DNA from: Naematelia aurantialba
Lineage: Eukaryota; Basidiomycota; Tremellomycetes; Tremellales; Naemateliaceae
Assembly: GCA_021527695.1 (NCBI GenBank)
Contig: JAKFAO010000009.1
Location: 124,001 to 188,000, forward strand
Length of the DNA stretch: 64,000 bases
Direction of reading: 5' to 3'
Within the stretch, counting starts at the first letter, position 1, and each line of letters starts with the position of its first letter. The translations under genes and the position numbers were made by a program. Below are positions 1 through 11,215 of this stretch, in pieces. The notes below the pieces were generated by a model. The model was not told the DNA's origin and searched no databases. It saw only the letters and a program-made list of their open reading frames with translations.

Positions 1-1546
1 AGACGTCCACTCTCGGCCGCAACAGCCGTACGCGGCTACACCGTGGGACCAGCAGAGCCAGACCATCGTCGCCTTTCCCCCCGCCACATCGTATCCTCCC
101 GCCACCAGCATGCCTCGTTCGCCCTACACTACCTTCCCTCCGTCCGCACCCGCCACCACCACCGCTCCTGTGGCGTCCGATTATTCCACGTGCCCGTCGA
201 CATGCCCGACATTTCGTTTCCCACTTCCCCCTCCACTCCTACTCCCGCATATCAACTTCCCTCGCCCTCAAACCCAAAGCCTGCTGAGCCTCTTCGAGTC
301 CATCCCGAGTCCACAAAGGAAGAGCCCCGTGGTGATAAACCCCGATCCGCCCGTTGCGTCCTGCTGGATCCCGCCGAGCGACCGACCCGCCCCGCGGAAG
401 AGCGACGTCGAGACGGCGATTCCGCGCTTGCCGCCTTGGCTCGGCCCAGATCTCATTCCCGTCACCGGGACCCACGCTGCGGAGGACTTGAGTATCTTTC
501 CCTGGAGACGGAGCCCGGCCCATGTGTATCCAGAGACGCAGTTCAACACCGTGTATCCTGTGAGCGATGCCGATAGCAAGTCGTGGTTCGAGCTGGAGAT
601 GGGGCTGCAAGCTTCGGCTGTGCCGACGTTGACTATCGTGCCGACAGTGCAACAGTGGCCGCCAGTCGCCTCTGGTGCAGATGACGGAGCGACGTCGAGT
701 GGCGGGCGACTGACGATGCGCGGAAGGGAGTTGGACGCCGAGGCGATTCGTCGTCAGAATCTCCACATGGCACATATTGCGGCTGTCCGCGCTAAAGCAC
801 TCAAGCGCATCATCAAGAGCCCAATGAGCGATGGGACAGGGCGCGCTGCTGCGCGAGGACGGAAACAGCGGCCTGCAATGTGCATTGATAGCGTAAGTTG
901 CAATCTTCCAGTCTTCCCAGTCGTCCAGTCTTCCAGTCCAGTCCCCAGTCTTCCAGTCTGCCAGTCGTTCAGTCTTCCAGTCTTCCAGTATCGCCAGGCT
1001 TCCCACCCATTCGCCTCTTGGACCGATACTGAGCAGAGAACGAATAGGTCGGAGTCGAGGAACGGGCGAAACCTCACCGATGCGAGGTGTGCGAGGAGGC
1101 GTTCACCAGGCGGAACGATCTCCAGCGCCACGTTCGGAGCAAGCACTGTGAGTTCCCGTCCCGTCCTCTCGAGAGCCGCAGCTCGAACATTGTCCATGGG
1201 GCAAGGCCTAGAGATCATGTGCGACTTGGGTGGTACAGACATGCGCTGATCGTCGCAGCCGGAGAACGGCCATTCTCTTGTCCGGCATGTTCGTCGAGAT
1301 TTGTGAGTCTCGATGTCGGAGCACTTCAGCTCGGTCACGCCGAATTCAGAAGCTGAAGCAGAGACAGGCAAGGAAGGACAAGCTTCTGCAGCACATTGAG
1401 CGGGATATGGGCTGTAGCCGGCAGGTCTCCACTGCTGATAGTGAGTGCATCCATCACACGCGTCCGCTACGGGGGCAGTCGTCTCGCCAAGCCCACTTGG
1501 ACTTGGTCCAAAGAAAACTTCAGGCGGTCAGGTAGCGCAGCGCTGA
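1..1546 (+). CDS. C2H2 zinc-finger transcription factor, 5' end outside window
   Basis: The frame is already open at base 2, so the start lies upstream. Exons: <2-892, 1048-1147, 1259-1302, 1368-1440, 1479-1546. The first exon encodes a Pro/Ser/Thr-rich, probably disordered region. Exons 2-4 encode consecutive C2H2 fingers: C-E-V-C with H-V-R-S-K-H, then the linker SGERPF, then C-P-A-C followed by a finger-like helix, ARKDKLLQHIERD. The HSGERPF linker appears only after the second intron is removed, which supports the splicing. A nuclear DNA-binding role is inferred from the fingers; the target is unknown. Introns 1 and 2 are 155 and 111 nt. The last intron (1441-1478, 38 nt) is the weakest part, so the C-terminus is tentative. 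Intron 1 holds a CTTCCAGTC-type repeat. Confidence 0.75.
893..1047 (+). repeat. Intronic minisatellite, CTTCCAGTC-like unit
   Basis: Between about 900 and 1000 the sequence is built of degenerate 9-10 nt units around CTTCCAGTC and CCCAGTC. It lies wholly in intron 1 of the zinc-finger gene. Each unit carries a pyrimidine tract followed by CAG, so each resembles a 3' splice site. Confidence 0.7.
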
Positions 1547-2340
1547 CGCCACGCAGTCCGGGTTAAGCCCAAACGATCTGTAGAGAAAGAGGCGCTAGAG
1601 GCGGTAGCAGGTTGATGGGCGTGGCGTGTTCATTGGGGTTTCGTGGGAGGACTGGGCCCGTCAACGCTGACACGACACTGATGCGGCGGGAAGCGCGCAC
1701 GGGAATGGAGAATGGGCATACTAGGAGAGAAGACAGGAATGCGGAAGACTGGAGAGCGCGTAGAAGACTGGAAAGCGGATAGAAGACGGAACGAGCACAG
1801 GGGTGCTGGAGCACATCAGCAGATGTCTGGGGGACGAGACGACACAGGTTCAAGGGCAAGCGGTCGTTGTATGCGCGGCATGCGCACATGGGTATCATAT
1901 TATCGAGCCAGGCCTGGGACGCAAGGACGGGTTGTCCCGCAAGTACAATATCAGAAAGAGATGGAAAGTGCCGTTTGGCTATACTTGATTTCGGGGTGCA
2001 TCCAGCCCGCATTTGTCCCGTCGCTGTGTGAAGCAGGAGTGTTAGCACTGCTCATCGTGCCAAGCAGGTTGTGTTTTGTATGAGCAAGTTCAGCGTAAGG
2101 GTGGTCCGCGTCTGCGTCAGCCAGTGCCCGCGGTTACCAGTGTCTGGTCGGTCAGTTCGTGTTCATATCAGCCCAACGCCCCATAGCTAGTCACAATGCA
2201 TCAGCACCTATCCGTTCGCGCACCGCATCGCAGTCGAGCGGCCTGTCCTCCGCTTGCGCTGAGCACAAGCCCGAGCCTAGTGACTCGAGTTCCTCAGTCC
2301 ATCCCACCCATCACTGGTCGTCCCCGCCTCTCCCGGCTTC
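1547..2340. other. Intergenic region, no supported gene
   Basis: It lies between the end of the zinc-finger gene and the end of the convergent frataxin gene. Short open frames on both strands (for example 1803-1988) have no recognisable domain and no consistent splice sites. It probably holds the two 3' untranslated regions. I see nothing further. Confidence 0.5.
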
Positions 2341-3508
2341 TCACTTGAGGTCCTCTAGCCCATCCCAATGCACGCGAGTCTGATCTCGCTCAATGAACCC
2401 CCGTATCTCCTCTTCCAACAGCCCGCCCAGGGTGACCCCCGGAACCCGGCAGTGCACCCACTTGCCGCTTGTGCCGAGACCGAAGCGGGCCGGCCCGGAC
2501 ACGGGGGAGGAGAGCCAGATCTGGTGGTTGGGCGGTTGTTTGTTGATCACGTAGGTGCCGTGTGGGGGAATAGAGAGGGTGAGGACGCCTGACTGTGGGC
2601 CGAGATGAGTGGTGTGCAAGTCAGAGGGAGGCGAGACGCCGTGGGCGTGGCGGCAGTGTTGATAGGCAGAGAGTGGTATGCAATGCAGCGTAAGGAGGTA
2701 GGCAGTGGCGAGCGTAGGGGAGGTGGGTAACGTAGAGGGAGCCCAGGTGAAGGGGGAGGTGGATAGAGTGGAGGTGGAGGGGAGGTGGAGAGAGAGCCAG
2801 GGTAAAGGGGAAGGGAGGAGAAGGGAGAAGGAAAGAGGACAGAGGATAGAGGAAGCGGGAGGAAGGAAAAGGAGGAATGACAGAGGAAGGAGAGGCGGGC
2901 AGGCGAGCAAGTAAGAGGTTCGTAGAAGGGAGAGGCGATCAGGACGCTCTGATCAGCGACGCCCAGTTACCAAACTGAGCACACAACTCACGCTATACTC
3001 GACCTCCCACTGGCCGCTCGGATGGTCCTCACACAGCGCCTCCAGCGACTCGTGCAATATGTCCATATCGTGGTCGGAGATGTCCTCGTACTCGCTTGCT
3101 GTCGTCGGCCTGTAGACACCGGTATCAGCTGCAACTCTCGGCCATACGCATGAGATGTTCCACAGTGCACGATGATTTCCAGCCACAACGCATGATGATC
3201 CCATGAGGCTCTACCTGACCAAGGCGCTCAACGTGGCCTGGTCGCGTGATACGGTCCCTGGCAATGGAGTATACGTGCGGCACATGGGCATCGGACTGAA
3301 CTGACCTGATGGGAATCTCGTCCAGGGGCTCGGCAGATACATCGCTGCGACGAGGTAGTGTGGTCGAGAGAAGACGCCGACCTGTCCATTGGGACTGATG
3401 CAAGCGGAGAGCGGGTCGGGGTAGAGCTGCAAGTGGGACCCGCGATGGGCCGGGGACGCAGCGTAGTGATAGTGCTCTGCGGACGAGTGCCGGTGTCCTG
3501 GCAGACAT
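2341..3508 (-). CDS. YFH1: Frataxin, mitochondrial iron-sulfur assembly factor
   Basis: Frataxin acts in the mitochondrial matrix, stimulating cysteine desulfurase and iron delivery for Fe-S cluster synthesis. Exons: 3508-3306, 3109-2992, 2592-2341; 190 residues. Residues 1 to about 60 are Arg/Ser/Ala-rich without acidic residues, as in a mitochondrial presequence. Then come the acidic first helix ([11 protein letters not shown]), VEYSSGVLTL, and the family signature [11 protein letters not shown] followed by [11 protein letters not shown]. The length fits fungal frataxins. The second intron (2593-2991, 399 nt) is long for this window and is a C/T-rich tract on the sense strand. Splice phases close exactly. 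The gene is divergent from the SAS4-like gene, with starts 310 bp apart. Confidence 0.96.
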
Positions 3509-3818
3509 GTTGGACGCTGTGTAAAGCCTTGAAAGACGAGGTCAAGAACAGGACCGAGGTGGAAAATGGCGACATGAGCTGTCATCCAACTCGGTGTCTT
3601 TCGGCTACTCACTCGCCGCTCACAGAAGTCAATTTCGAGTCCAGCTCTGCAAGCTGCTTGCCCCCCCTTGCCTGTTGCATTCCTCAGCTTGCAGGATGAC
3701 TCGATAGGTGCACGAGGTGGTGCAGACTCCCCGCGCGACGTGGACCACGCTTGCACACAGCATCTGCACTTGTCAATTGACAAACCCGCAACGTTCATGT
3801 CACCATCACGACCACGCG

Positions 3819-6380
3819 ATGTCTGCGCGATCTCCAACCACCCCTCGGACACCTACCACTATTCGCTCAGTCTCGACCCGCCGACGCGATTCAGATGCTC
3901 CACCAGCCGCTACTCCTACCCATGCGGGCCCTCATCTCACGCCGTCAGCCTCGCAGTCGCGGCCAGCAGGCTCAACCCTCACCCATTCCACGGCGAGCTC
4001 AAGCAAGGCTGCTCTTCCTCTGTCTTCCACTCCCACTACGCCTCTGACCACCGCTCCGTCGTCACCACAACCTGTCTCCATCAACACCAAACCTACAAGA
4101 GAACAAAGAGCTATGCGCGTGCCCGAGAAACGCGTATTGCCGGCTCGAATCCGCCGAGCAGCCGGTACGGGCCAAGAAGGGATGAGGGACCTTGAGGAGA
4201 TGGTCGTCGATTGGCTTGAACGCTTCGGTGAGTTGCGAAAGCCTCATCCCCTCAATCCCAGTGGACTATACTGTTCCCCTCAATCCCCGTGGACTATACT
4301 GATGACATCTGGCTAGGGGAGCCAAGTACGACACCTCCCGATACGCTGCCACTACTGCTCACGACAGTCCCGCTGTCCCTGCTATCCCCTCCGCCGAGCA
4401 CCGTGACCTCCCAAGCTGCGGTGCCGGAAATGACAGTGACGGTCACACCGACCCGCGCGACGCAGTTCGAGCCGCTCGTTAGTCCCCGAGGGGTGGCGCA
4501 CCAAATCACGGCGTCCTCGCTGGACAAGTCGGAGCGCATCGAAACGCCGAGCTGGGTGCTCGTGCGGCCGGGAGAGGACGATGCCGAAGAGGCACGCGAG
4601 GAGCTCTCGCTTGGGCGTGGCGGAGGAGCCTTGAATGGGCGAGGTGCACTCAGCCCTGTCAAGCGCTTGAGAAAGCCACTAGACGATGTAGGTCCTCCGT
4701 TGGCCAATATCCTTCCCCAGAGCTCAGAGCCCAGATCCCCGTGCCAAGTATCCCTGTCTGACTGCATACCTTTGCTCTGCTAACATTTAATGGTAGATGC
4801 TCGAAGATACTTCCGACTCGTACTACATCTCGCTTCATCGGAAATACCAAGTCTTTGAACGGCGCCAGCGTATTCGGGAAAAGGAGAAGCTCCAGTTTGA
4901 GCGGTACAAGATGCGTTCGCGCATCGAGCTGCTGCGCAACATGCCCAAAGCGGCTTGGGCGAAGGTCGTGAGCGCAATCTTCGCGCGCACAGACGAGAGC
5001 GGGCGGTGGGAGAGGGGCAAGATAAAGGTGCAGGAGCAAGGTGCCGAGTGGCTCAAGCGGAGACTGCTCCTGGAAGGAGCAGAGGTCATGCAGCGCTACG
5101 AAGAGCTCCTGCCGTCAGAGCACAAAAAGTAACTCGGTCGTTCTTTGAACATCTCTGCCTGTTTCGTCAGAGGTGCATATGGCTGATGCTGATATCTCCA
5201 ACAGAACCCAGGGAAAGGGGACAGACGGTCCGACGTGGTCATCGGCGAGAACATCCACATCGCATTCGTCGCAACACTCAGTTTCACGCTCGTTGTCGCC
5301 GGTCCCTGTGCCTCCTCGCGTTGCAGCTCTCCGCGTGCCAGTCTCCAAACGCCAGTGGCGTCATTCGCGAAAAGCCTCGTTATCCGCGGAATCAGCCGAT
5401 CCTGAGGCACATGGCGACGATGATGTGCACGACGGAGCCACACCAGATCGTGGACGCCACCGACCATCTCGAGTCGCGAGATCACAGAGCGGCTCCAAGG
5501 GCAAGCGAAAGCGCAGCGAAGTCACGGACCCAGAGGGCGAACACGATGACGCCGGTCCAGCTCAGCGATCTCTCTCAACATCAGGACACCAGTCCACCTC
5601 CTCTGGAGCTGAGCCGGAGCTGGAGGGAGACCTGCAGCCGCAGTCGCAACATGTGGCTCAACATGAAGTAAAGCTTGAGCGTTCTGAGCCAGCACGTCGG
5701 TCGCGACACCACTCGCCCTTCTTCCCTCCGCTCACGTCGTCTGGACTGCCGTGCCTCGTTGAAGCGGCGTCGCGGCGCGAGGGCGCGCAGGCGGAGCTCG
5801 TCGAATCTCAAGCACGGGCAGCGGCGGCCAAGCAGGGCAAGCGGACGGGTCGCGCGCTCGTGCGTGAGAAGACACGGACGAGTGGGCGTCTCGGCACGAT
5901 CGCGCCATTCGGGCTGCCGGTCCCGCCGGTCGTCGAGTGGAAGTCCGAAGTGAGTCGTCATTGCCCTCTGGACGTCGATGGCTCTGTTCTATCATCGTCG
6001 CTACCCGTCCTGCCTGACTCCCCTATCGTGTTACCTGTCAGATTGGATGTTGTATCTCTGTTCCGTCATTCGCCAGCCAGCGTCATTCGCAGCCAGCGTC
6101 AACCGAGGACTGACTAGCTCTGGATGAAAGCTGAAGGCTGAATGCTGACACATCCCAGTTCACACTCACGGACGAGCCTGATTTCTGGCCAGTCATTGCA
6201 GAGCGACAAGAGCAGGCGAACGCGCAAAGGCGCCAGAGCCTGCTACTGCTGGCGTCGGCGGGCCTGGACGGACTCGGACTCGGTCGCGCCGAGACGGCCA
6301 GCGCACCCAGTGTAAGTATGGGCATCAGCAGCGAGGATGTGGCGGACATGCGCGAAGTCGAGGCGGCTGTCGTATTGTAG
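3819..6380 (+). CDS. Probable SAS4-domain chromatin-complex subunit
   Basis: Exons: 3819-4227, 4317-4747, 4797-5128, 5205-5949, 6159-6380; 712 residues, all phases consistent. The N-terminal 270 residues are Ser/Thr/Pro-rich. At about residues 281-345 lies the only conserved-looking block: a charged helix (SDSYYISLHRKYQVFERRQR, then REKEKLQFERYK) followed by PKAAWAKVVSAIF. This resembles the Pfam 'Something about silencing, SAS complex subunit 4' domain, recalled from family knowledge and not searched. The rest is basic and serine-rich up to a conserved-looking C-terminus (EPDFWPVIAERQEQ). If the call is right, the protein would be nuclear and scaffold a MYST-type histone acetyltransferase. 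Intron 1 contains a 26-bp direct duplication. Assignment is moderate; the gene structure is firm. Confidence 0.65.
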
Positions 6381-6583
6381 GTATACGTATACTGCGTGCG
6401 GATGTAGTCATGCTGTGCCGGTCGTCTTAGCCGTGCTGGTTACCTCGTGGTTATAGCTATATCGTGCCAATCGTCTCTCGTCTCAGCCGCGCTGGTCATC
6501 TCGGTGCAAGACACCACGAGATTTCTGTGGAGACCTCGGCACTTGCTACTTGACACAACATGCATGGTATGCTGAATGGGATA

Positions 6584-8945
6584 TCATCTCGACAACAAGC
6601 TATCTCTGCGTGCTCTAGCAGGTTGTGAGAGTGGCTGAGGCTGACCGTCGGCGTCCGCCTGACTCCGGCTCGAAGTGCGCTCCCGCCTCATCCCAATCGG
6701 CATGGCATTTCCCAGCGGCGGTGTGGTGGCCATCAGCAAAAACCCTGCCTGGCTATTCAGGCCGAGCGCGAGCGTTGGCGTAAAGTCTCCGGTAGATGTG
6801 CGCTTTGACAGCTTGGCGCGGCTGAATGTCCCAGCCGCGGCGGAGGCTGGAGCGGCAGCGGCAGATGGCGCGTCAGATACCCGCCGTACACGGCCTGGTA
6901 TGGGTGCGGCAGCGGCAGTGGCAGTGGCAGTGGCAGTGGCAGTGGGCGGCGCCGAGGTAGGAATGAGCAGAGGCGAGCGCTCGGTCGCACGTGCTGCGGC
7001 GGGGATGAGGAGGTTGAGCGAGGCAGACGAGGTGGCGCGTTGTGGCGAGAATGGGCGGATGGCGACTTCGCCCGAATCACTAGTGTCGCCAGACGCCTCG
7101 GCATCGTCCGTGGAAGACGTCAACAGATGTACACCGACAAACGTGGTGGCGATCTGGCGTGATCGTCAGCACGAGACGGAGCGACAAGCAGATGGCAGAA
7201 CAAGCACAACTCACGCCGAATGCAAAATTTACAAAGCGGGAAAAGGCTACACCGCGGAACTCTTGGTACAACACCGCCGACCCGATGATCGCTTATCCGT
7301 CAGCCTGGCAAACTTGCTGACCTTGTACTCTGGACCCCACTCACCTGCCATTGAGAAGAAGACAAATTGCGTCGGTATTACCTCCTATGTTCTATGAGCT
7401 CGCGTCGCTGGTGCCGAACTGCAGAATTGGGACAGGTGGCATCAACTCGGACAGAGACGGACCTTGCTTTGAAACCGCATGAGGGCCTTGTTGAGATACT
7501 TGATCTGGCAGATACTAGTGCCGACGAGCACGGCGACGAGACCCCATGTGACGCCATACTCAAACGCGTTGAGGAAGATGGTCGACAGCAGACTTGAGAG
7601 CGCCTTGGTGCTGAGCACGGTGTAGCCGCCGAACAGAGCACAGATGCCCACGTCGATGCCGATGAAGCGGCCGCCCCACCTGGGCGAGCGTGACAGTAGC
7701 ATGAGGACAGGCAGGACGGTGAGGTTGAGGACTGTGTATACGATGAATGGCACCTGCTTGAGTGCATTGACGAGACCTGGCGGATCCAGCTGGGCAATCG
7801 TGAGCTGTCGAGTTGTACGATTGGCGCGGACGTCATGACGAACGAGGCGTCATAATGAAGGAAACGTCATGGTGAAGGAGACGTCATGGCGGAGGAGGGA
7901 CTGGGGAGAAGGCGCTGGGGACAAGGGACTTGGGAGGAGGCGTGGGGCGAAAAGCACTTACACGTGGATTGGAATCGTTAGACGACCATACTACGGTCAC
8001 TGCGCCGAGAATCGCCAGGCCCATGCCGAAGAGCTCTCGGAGGTGGAACCGCTCTTTGAGGATCAGAGGCGCAAAGATGCAATTCGCGACGAGCGCCTAC
8101 ATTCACCTCGCTCAGCTCGCTCACCACGGCAGGTACTCGGCATAGGACAGGTATGCTGCACGTGTCGTACGACAATGCCTACACGTCGGAGTGGTGCCGG
8201 GCGACCAGGATAGAAGGTCACTCACGACGGTGCCGAGTGGAGCGACGACGCTGGCCGGTGCAAAGCCATAACTGAGAAAGTTGCCTCCTTCGCCGACGGT
8301 GATGAGGGCCATACCGAGCCACCAAAGTTTCGAGCGGAGGTACATGCCCTCTTCCACCTCGTCCCTGCCTTGCTGGTCCCCATCATCCTCCTCATCCCCA
8401 TCCCCAGTCTTGCCGGGACGTTCTGGGTGCTCGTGCTCGTGCTCGTCGCCGTGGCCATTCGGAGAGCCATTCGGAGAAAGGGCGTGAATCTTGGTTCTTG
8501 GGGCATGCTTCGGTCCAGGTGGGACTGGACTTGGGGCTGAGCCAAGACCGGGACTCGAGTTCCTCGACCCCTTCGCGCTTCGACGCTCCCCCTCTCGCTC
8601 GACATCGTCGACGTCCAACCTAACCTCCCTCACGCCCTGATTCTCAAGCACGCGAGCCGAGACCTTCGTTCTCGTCAGGTCTGAATGTAAATCTGGCGAT
8701 CCATCTGATTCAAGTATCACTGGTATAGCAGCAAAAGTGGGCCGAGTGTCAGTAGATGTGGGTGTGGGGTCAACGTCGTACGACTCGTCGCGGGAGGAAT
8801 GGGCCGTCGCAGATGCCGAGGTCGAGACCGACCGTGAAGCGATCAGCTCCTCCATTTGCCGACGATGTGCGAGCTTTTGTACAGTTCTAGAACAGGAGCC
8901 GTAAGCGATAAGACCTACAGCCGAACGCTCCATACGTCCAGCTCT

Positions 8946-9006
<61 letters not shown>

Positions 9007-9110
9007 GGGCACGTGTATACGTACAATGCAAGACTGATCAACACATTGCCGCTGCAAGCGATAGCCACGCCGATGAGCGACGACGTGGATACGCTCGCGA
9101 GCGCGACCAT
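6584..9110 (-). CDS. NIPA-type (DUF803) magnesium transporter
   Basis: Membrane protein of the NIPA/DUF803 family, which carries Mg2+ and related divalent cations. Exons: 9110-9025, 8886-8226, 8096-7962, 7804-7463, 7384-7345, 7291-7215, 7153-6584; 636 residues. The family's first helix, SSLIGVAIACSGNVLISLAL, joins TVQKLAHRR across intron 1. Other hallmarks are GEGGNFLSYGFAPASVVAPL, LVANCIFAPLILKER, the AAIIGSAVLYQEF helix and VIPTQFVFFS. Between helices 1 and 2 sits an unusual hydrophilic insert of about 170 residues with Asp/Glu/His-rich runs. The cytoplasmic tail (about residues 450-636) is Ser/Ala-rich with a Thr-Ala repeat. Intron 1 contains a (CT)28 microsatellite. Confidence in the family is high; the N-terminal Met could lie slightly upstream. 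Confidence 0.9.
8949..9004 (+). repeat. (CT)28 microsatellite in NIPA intron 1
   Basis: Uninterrupted CT dinucleotide run of 56 bp. On the coding (minus) strand it reads as GA repeats inside intron 1 of the NIPA-like gene, whose exon ends are at 9025 and 8886. Confidence 0.97.
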
Positions 9111-9453
9111 AGCGTATGGTCCGGACCAATACACAAGAGGACAAGTCTGAACGAGTGGGCCAGAAATATCAAAGCTTTCGCTGTCCCGGCGGGAATCACC
9201 GACCGCGCAGCTTCCTGGTCTCACCTGCATCAGAATACACAAGGTAATACTTGGCCATGCAGAAAGGTTTGGAATGGCAGATCTGCAGCATGCGCGACCG
9301 AGATACAGCATGCTCACTAGGCAGCATAAAAAGAGCAAGCGGATCTACGGCACGCTCGTTGGAAACCAAGCCAGTAAAAGGCTGAGTATAGTTCATCTTG
9401 AATAGGCTAAGTATCGTGCACCTTGGACACATACAACACACATGGCTCATCTT

Positions 9454-10783
9454 CTACTGAAGCACGAAACGCCTCTGTGCACCCGGCTGCGTCGATCTTG
9501 TCGGCCCAAACCCTCCATATCCCTGTGGTCTGTTCGTCTTGCGCGCCTGATCCTCCTTCATCAGCCTCTCCGCCTCGGACATGTACCCCTTCTTCCCTTG
9601 ACTCTGACTCGACGTCCCAGCATCGGACTCGGTCTTGGCAGCCTTGGACTGCTTGAAGACGTTGACTGGTGCTGGGCGTTTGAGGGGGTTGATGGTCGTC
9701 ACGGTCGGGATGGTCGCAGCAGTCGGAGCAGGGGTGATTGTGCCGAATGAGATTGTCGGTTTCGCGTCTCCTGAAGGAGCCGAGTTTGAATTCGATGGAC
9801 CTGCCTCGGCGTCTGCCGAGTCGGCTGCTCGAGTGCCACTAGGCCCGGCGCTGGACGAAGACGAGGAGGATTGGTCGGGAGCAGCACCAAACAGGCTCAG
9901 CTTGATCTTCTCGCCTTCGGCCTTCTGCAGGCCCGGCTCGACATGCTGGTCCTTCTCCGCCTGGAGTGCTCGCGCTCTCTCAATCTGCTGATCCAACAAC
10001 ATCCGCTCCCTCTCCTCGCCATCCATTTCAGCCCTATCGCGCTTCTGCAGGGCCGCCTACACCAATCAGCACCGGCACCCGGCCGCACGTCCCACAAAGG
10101 CAAGTGCTGTTACCGAAGCATTTTGCGCCAGACGTATGACGTACCTGTTTTTGCAGTGTCTTGGGGCTGTTGTCGACCCAAGTGATCCATAGACCCTTCT
10201 CGTCCTCGTCCACCTTGACTATCCCAGCCTTTCCCAGCGTCATGATAAATCCGTTCAGCGTCACCCAGCGCGTGGCGTTCATGTGCACATGGTGCTTATC
10301 CTGGATGTACTCGTTGTACACCGCATTAGCACGCACGCGGTTCGTCTGATGTCGAGTGCGGAGGAGCGAGACAAATTCGTATTGAAACTGCCGCGAGAAC
10401 TCGGCGATGGTCTGCCCTGCCTTGGGTCCAACGAGCATCATCTTGCGCATATGAGGCTCCGACCGAGTGTGCGCCTAAACAGACATGATCAGTCCTCTTG
10501 TCCGCTGACTTGTCCCGGACACCAGGAGCGGGCCGTCCAACAGCAATCGCAGTGGATCTCCAACGCAATCGCGTTCTCAATTGGATATGGATGATAGGCT
10601 AAGCTCACCTGGAAACCATTCTCATCCCGACATTGCTTTTCACAGATCTGACAGTACCATCTCAGCCTCCCCAGCCCTATAGATCTTCAGCAAAATCCCA
10701 CCTTGCCTCCGAGTATTAAGCTCACCCTTCGCTTTGATAGCGTTGGCTAGCGCCTTGGGTGTGCCAGCTCCTGCCTTGCCCAT
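9454..10783 (-). CDS. KIN17: KIN17-type DNA/RNA-binding zinc-finger protein
   Basis: KIN17 is a conserved nuclear protein linked to DNA replication/repair and pre-mRNA splicing. Exons: 10783-10726, 10676-10609, 10474-10145, 10056-9454; 352 residues. The N-terminus MGKAGAGTPKALANAIKAKG is the family start. It is followed by the C2H2 finger RWYCQICEKQCRDENGFQ, completed by H-x5-H in exon 3, and by the winged-helix-like KIN17 domain (RVRANAVYNEYIQDKHHVHM, then ATRWVTLNGF). The C-terminal part is a basic helix (ERERMLLDQQIERARALQ) and a low-complexity Ser/Ala/Pro region. Splicing restores each finger residue, which confirms the model. The fungal length is typical; no KOW domain is visible. Confidence 0.95.
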
Positions 10784-11215
10784 GGTGATTGTTGTGAGAG
10801 GGAAGATGAAGCACAGTAGAGACAATCCAGTCGGTGGCAAGTGGCCATTGACGGAAGCAAATTTTGCCCACTCTCAGTTTGTGGCACTAGAGCGGCTATG
10901 GTAAACAGCATGCATAGCTCACAACACCACACACAGTACGCAGATCGACAACCGCCTCGCATCTCTACATGAGCCTCCCAGCACATCTCAGCACTAATGC
11001 AGCCACGATGATCCAGTGTGACTGACCAAGCCCTATCCGCTCTGGGGATCGGCTTGAGCGTGTCGCGGTGGTCCCCTGTGATGGACGTCTTCATCATGCT
11101 CTTGGATAGGCGGCAGGAGGTGCGGATTTGGCACGAAAGCCCGTATGCCTTGTGTTGCGCTGTTACTCGTATACTGTGCGCCTGGAAGACGCCAACGGTC
11201 AGCGACATCTTCAAT

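Noticed and set aside
1563..2083. Overlapping open frames on both strands between the zinc-finger gene and frataxin
   Set aside because: No domain, no plausible splice extension, and composition like 3' intergenic DNA; a third zinc finger could not be completed.
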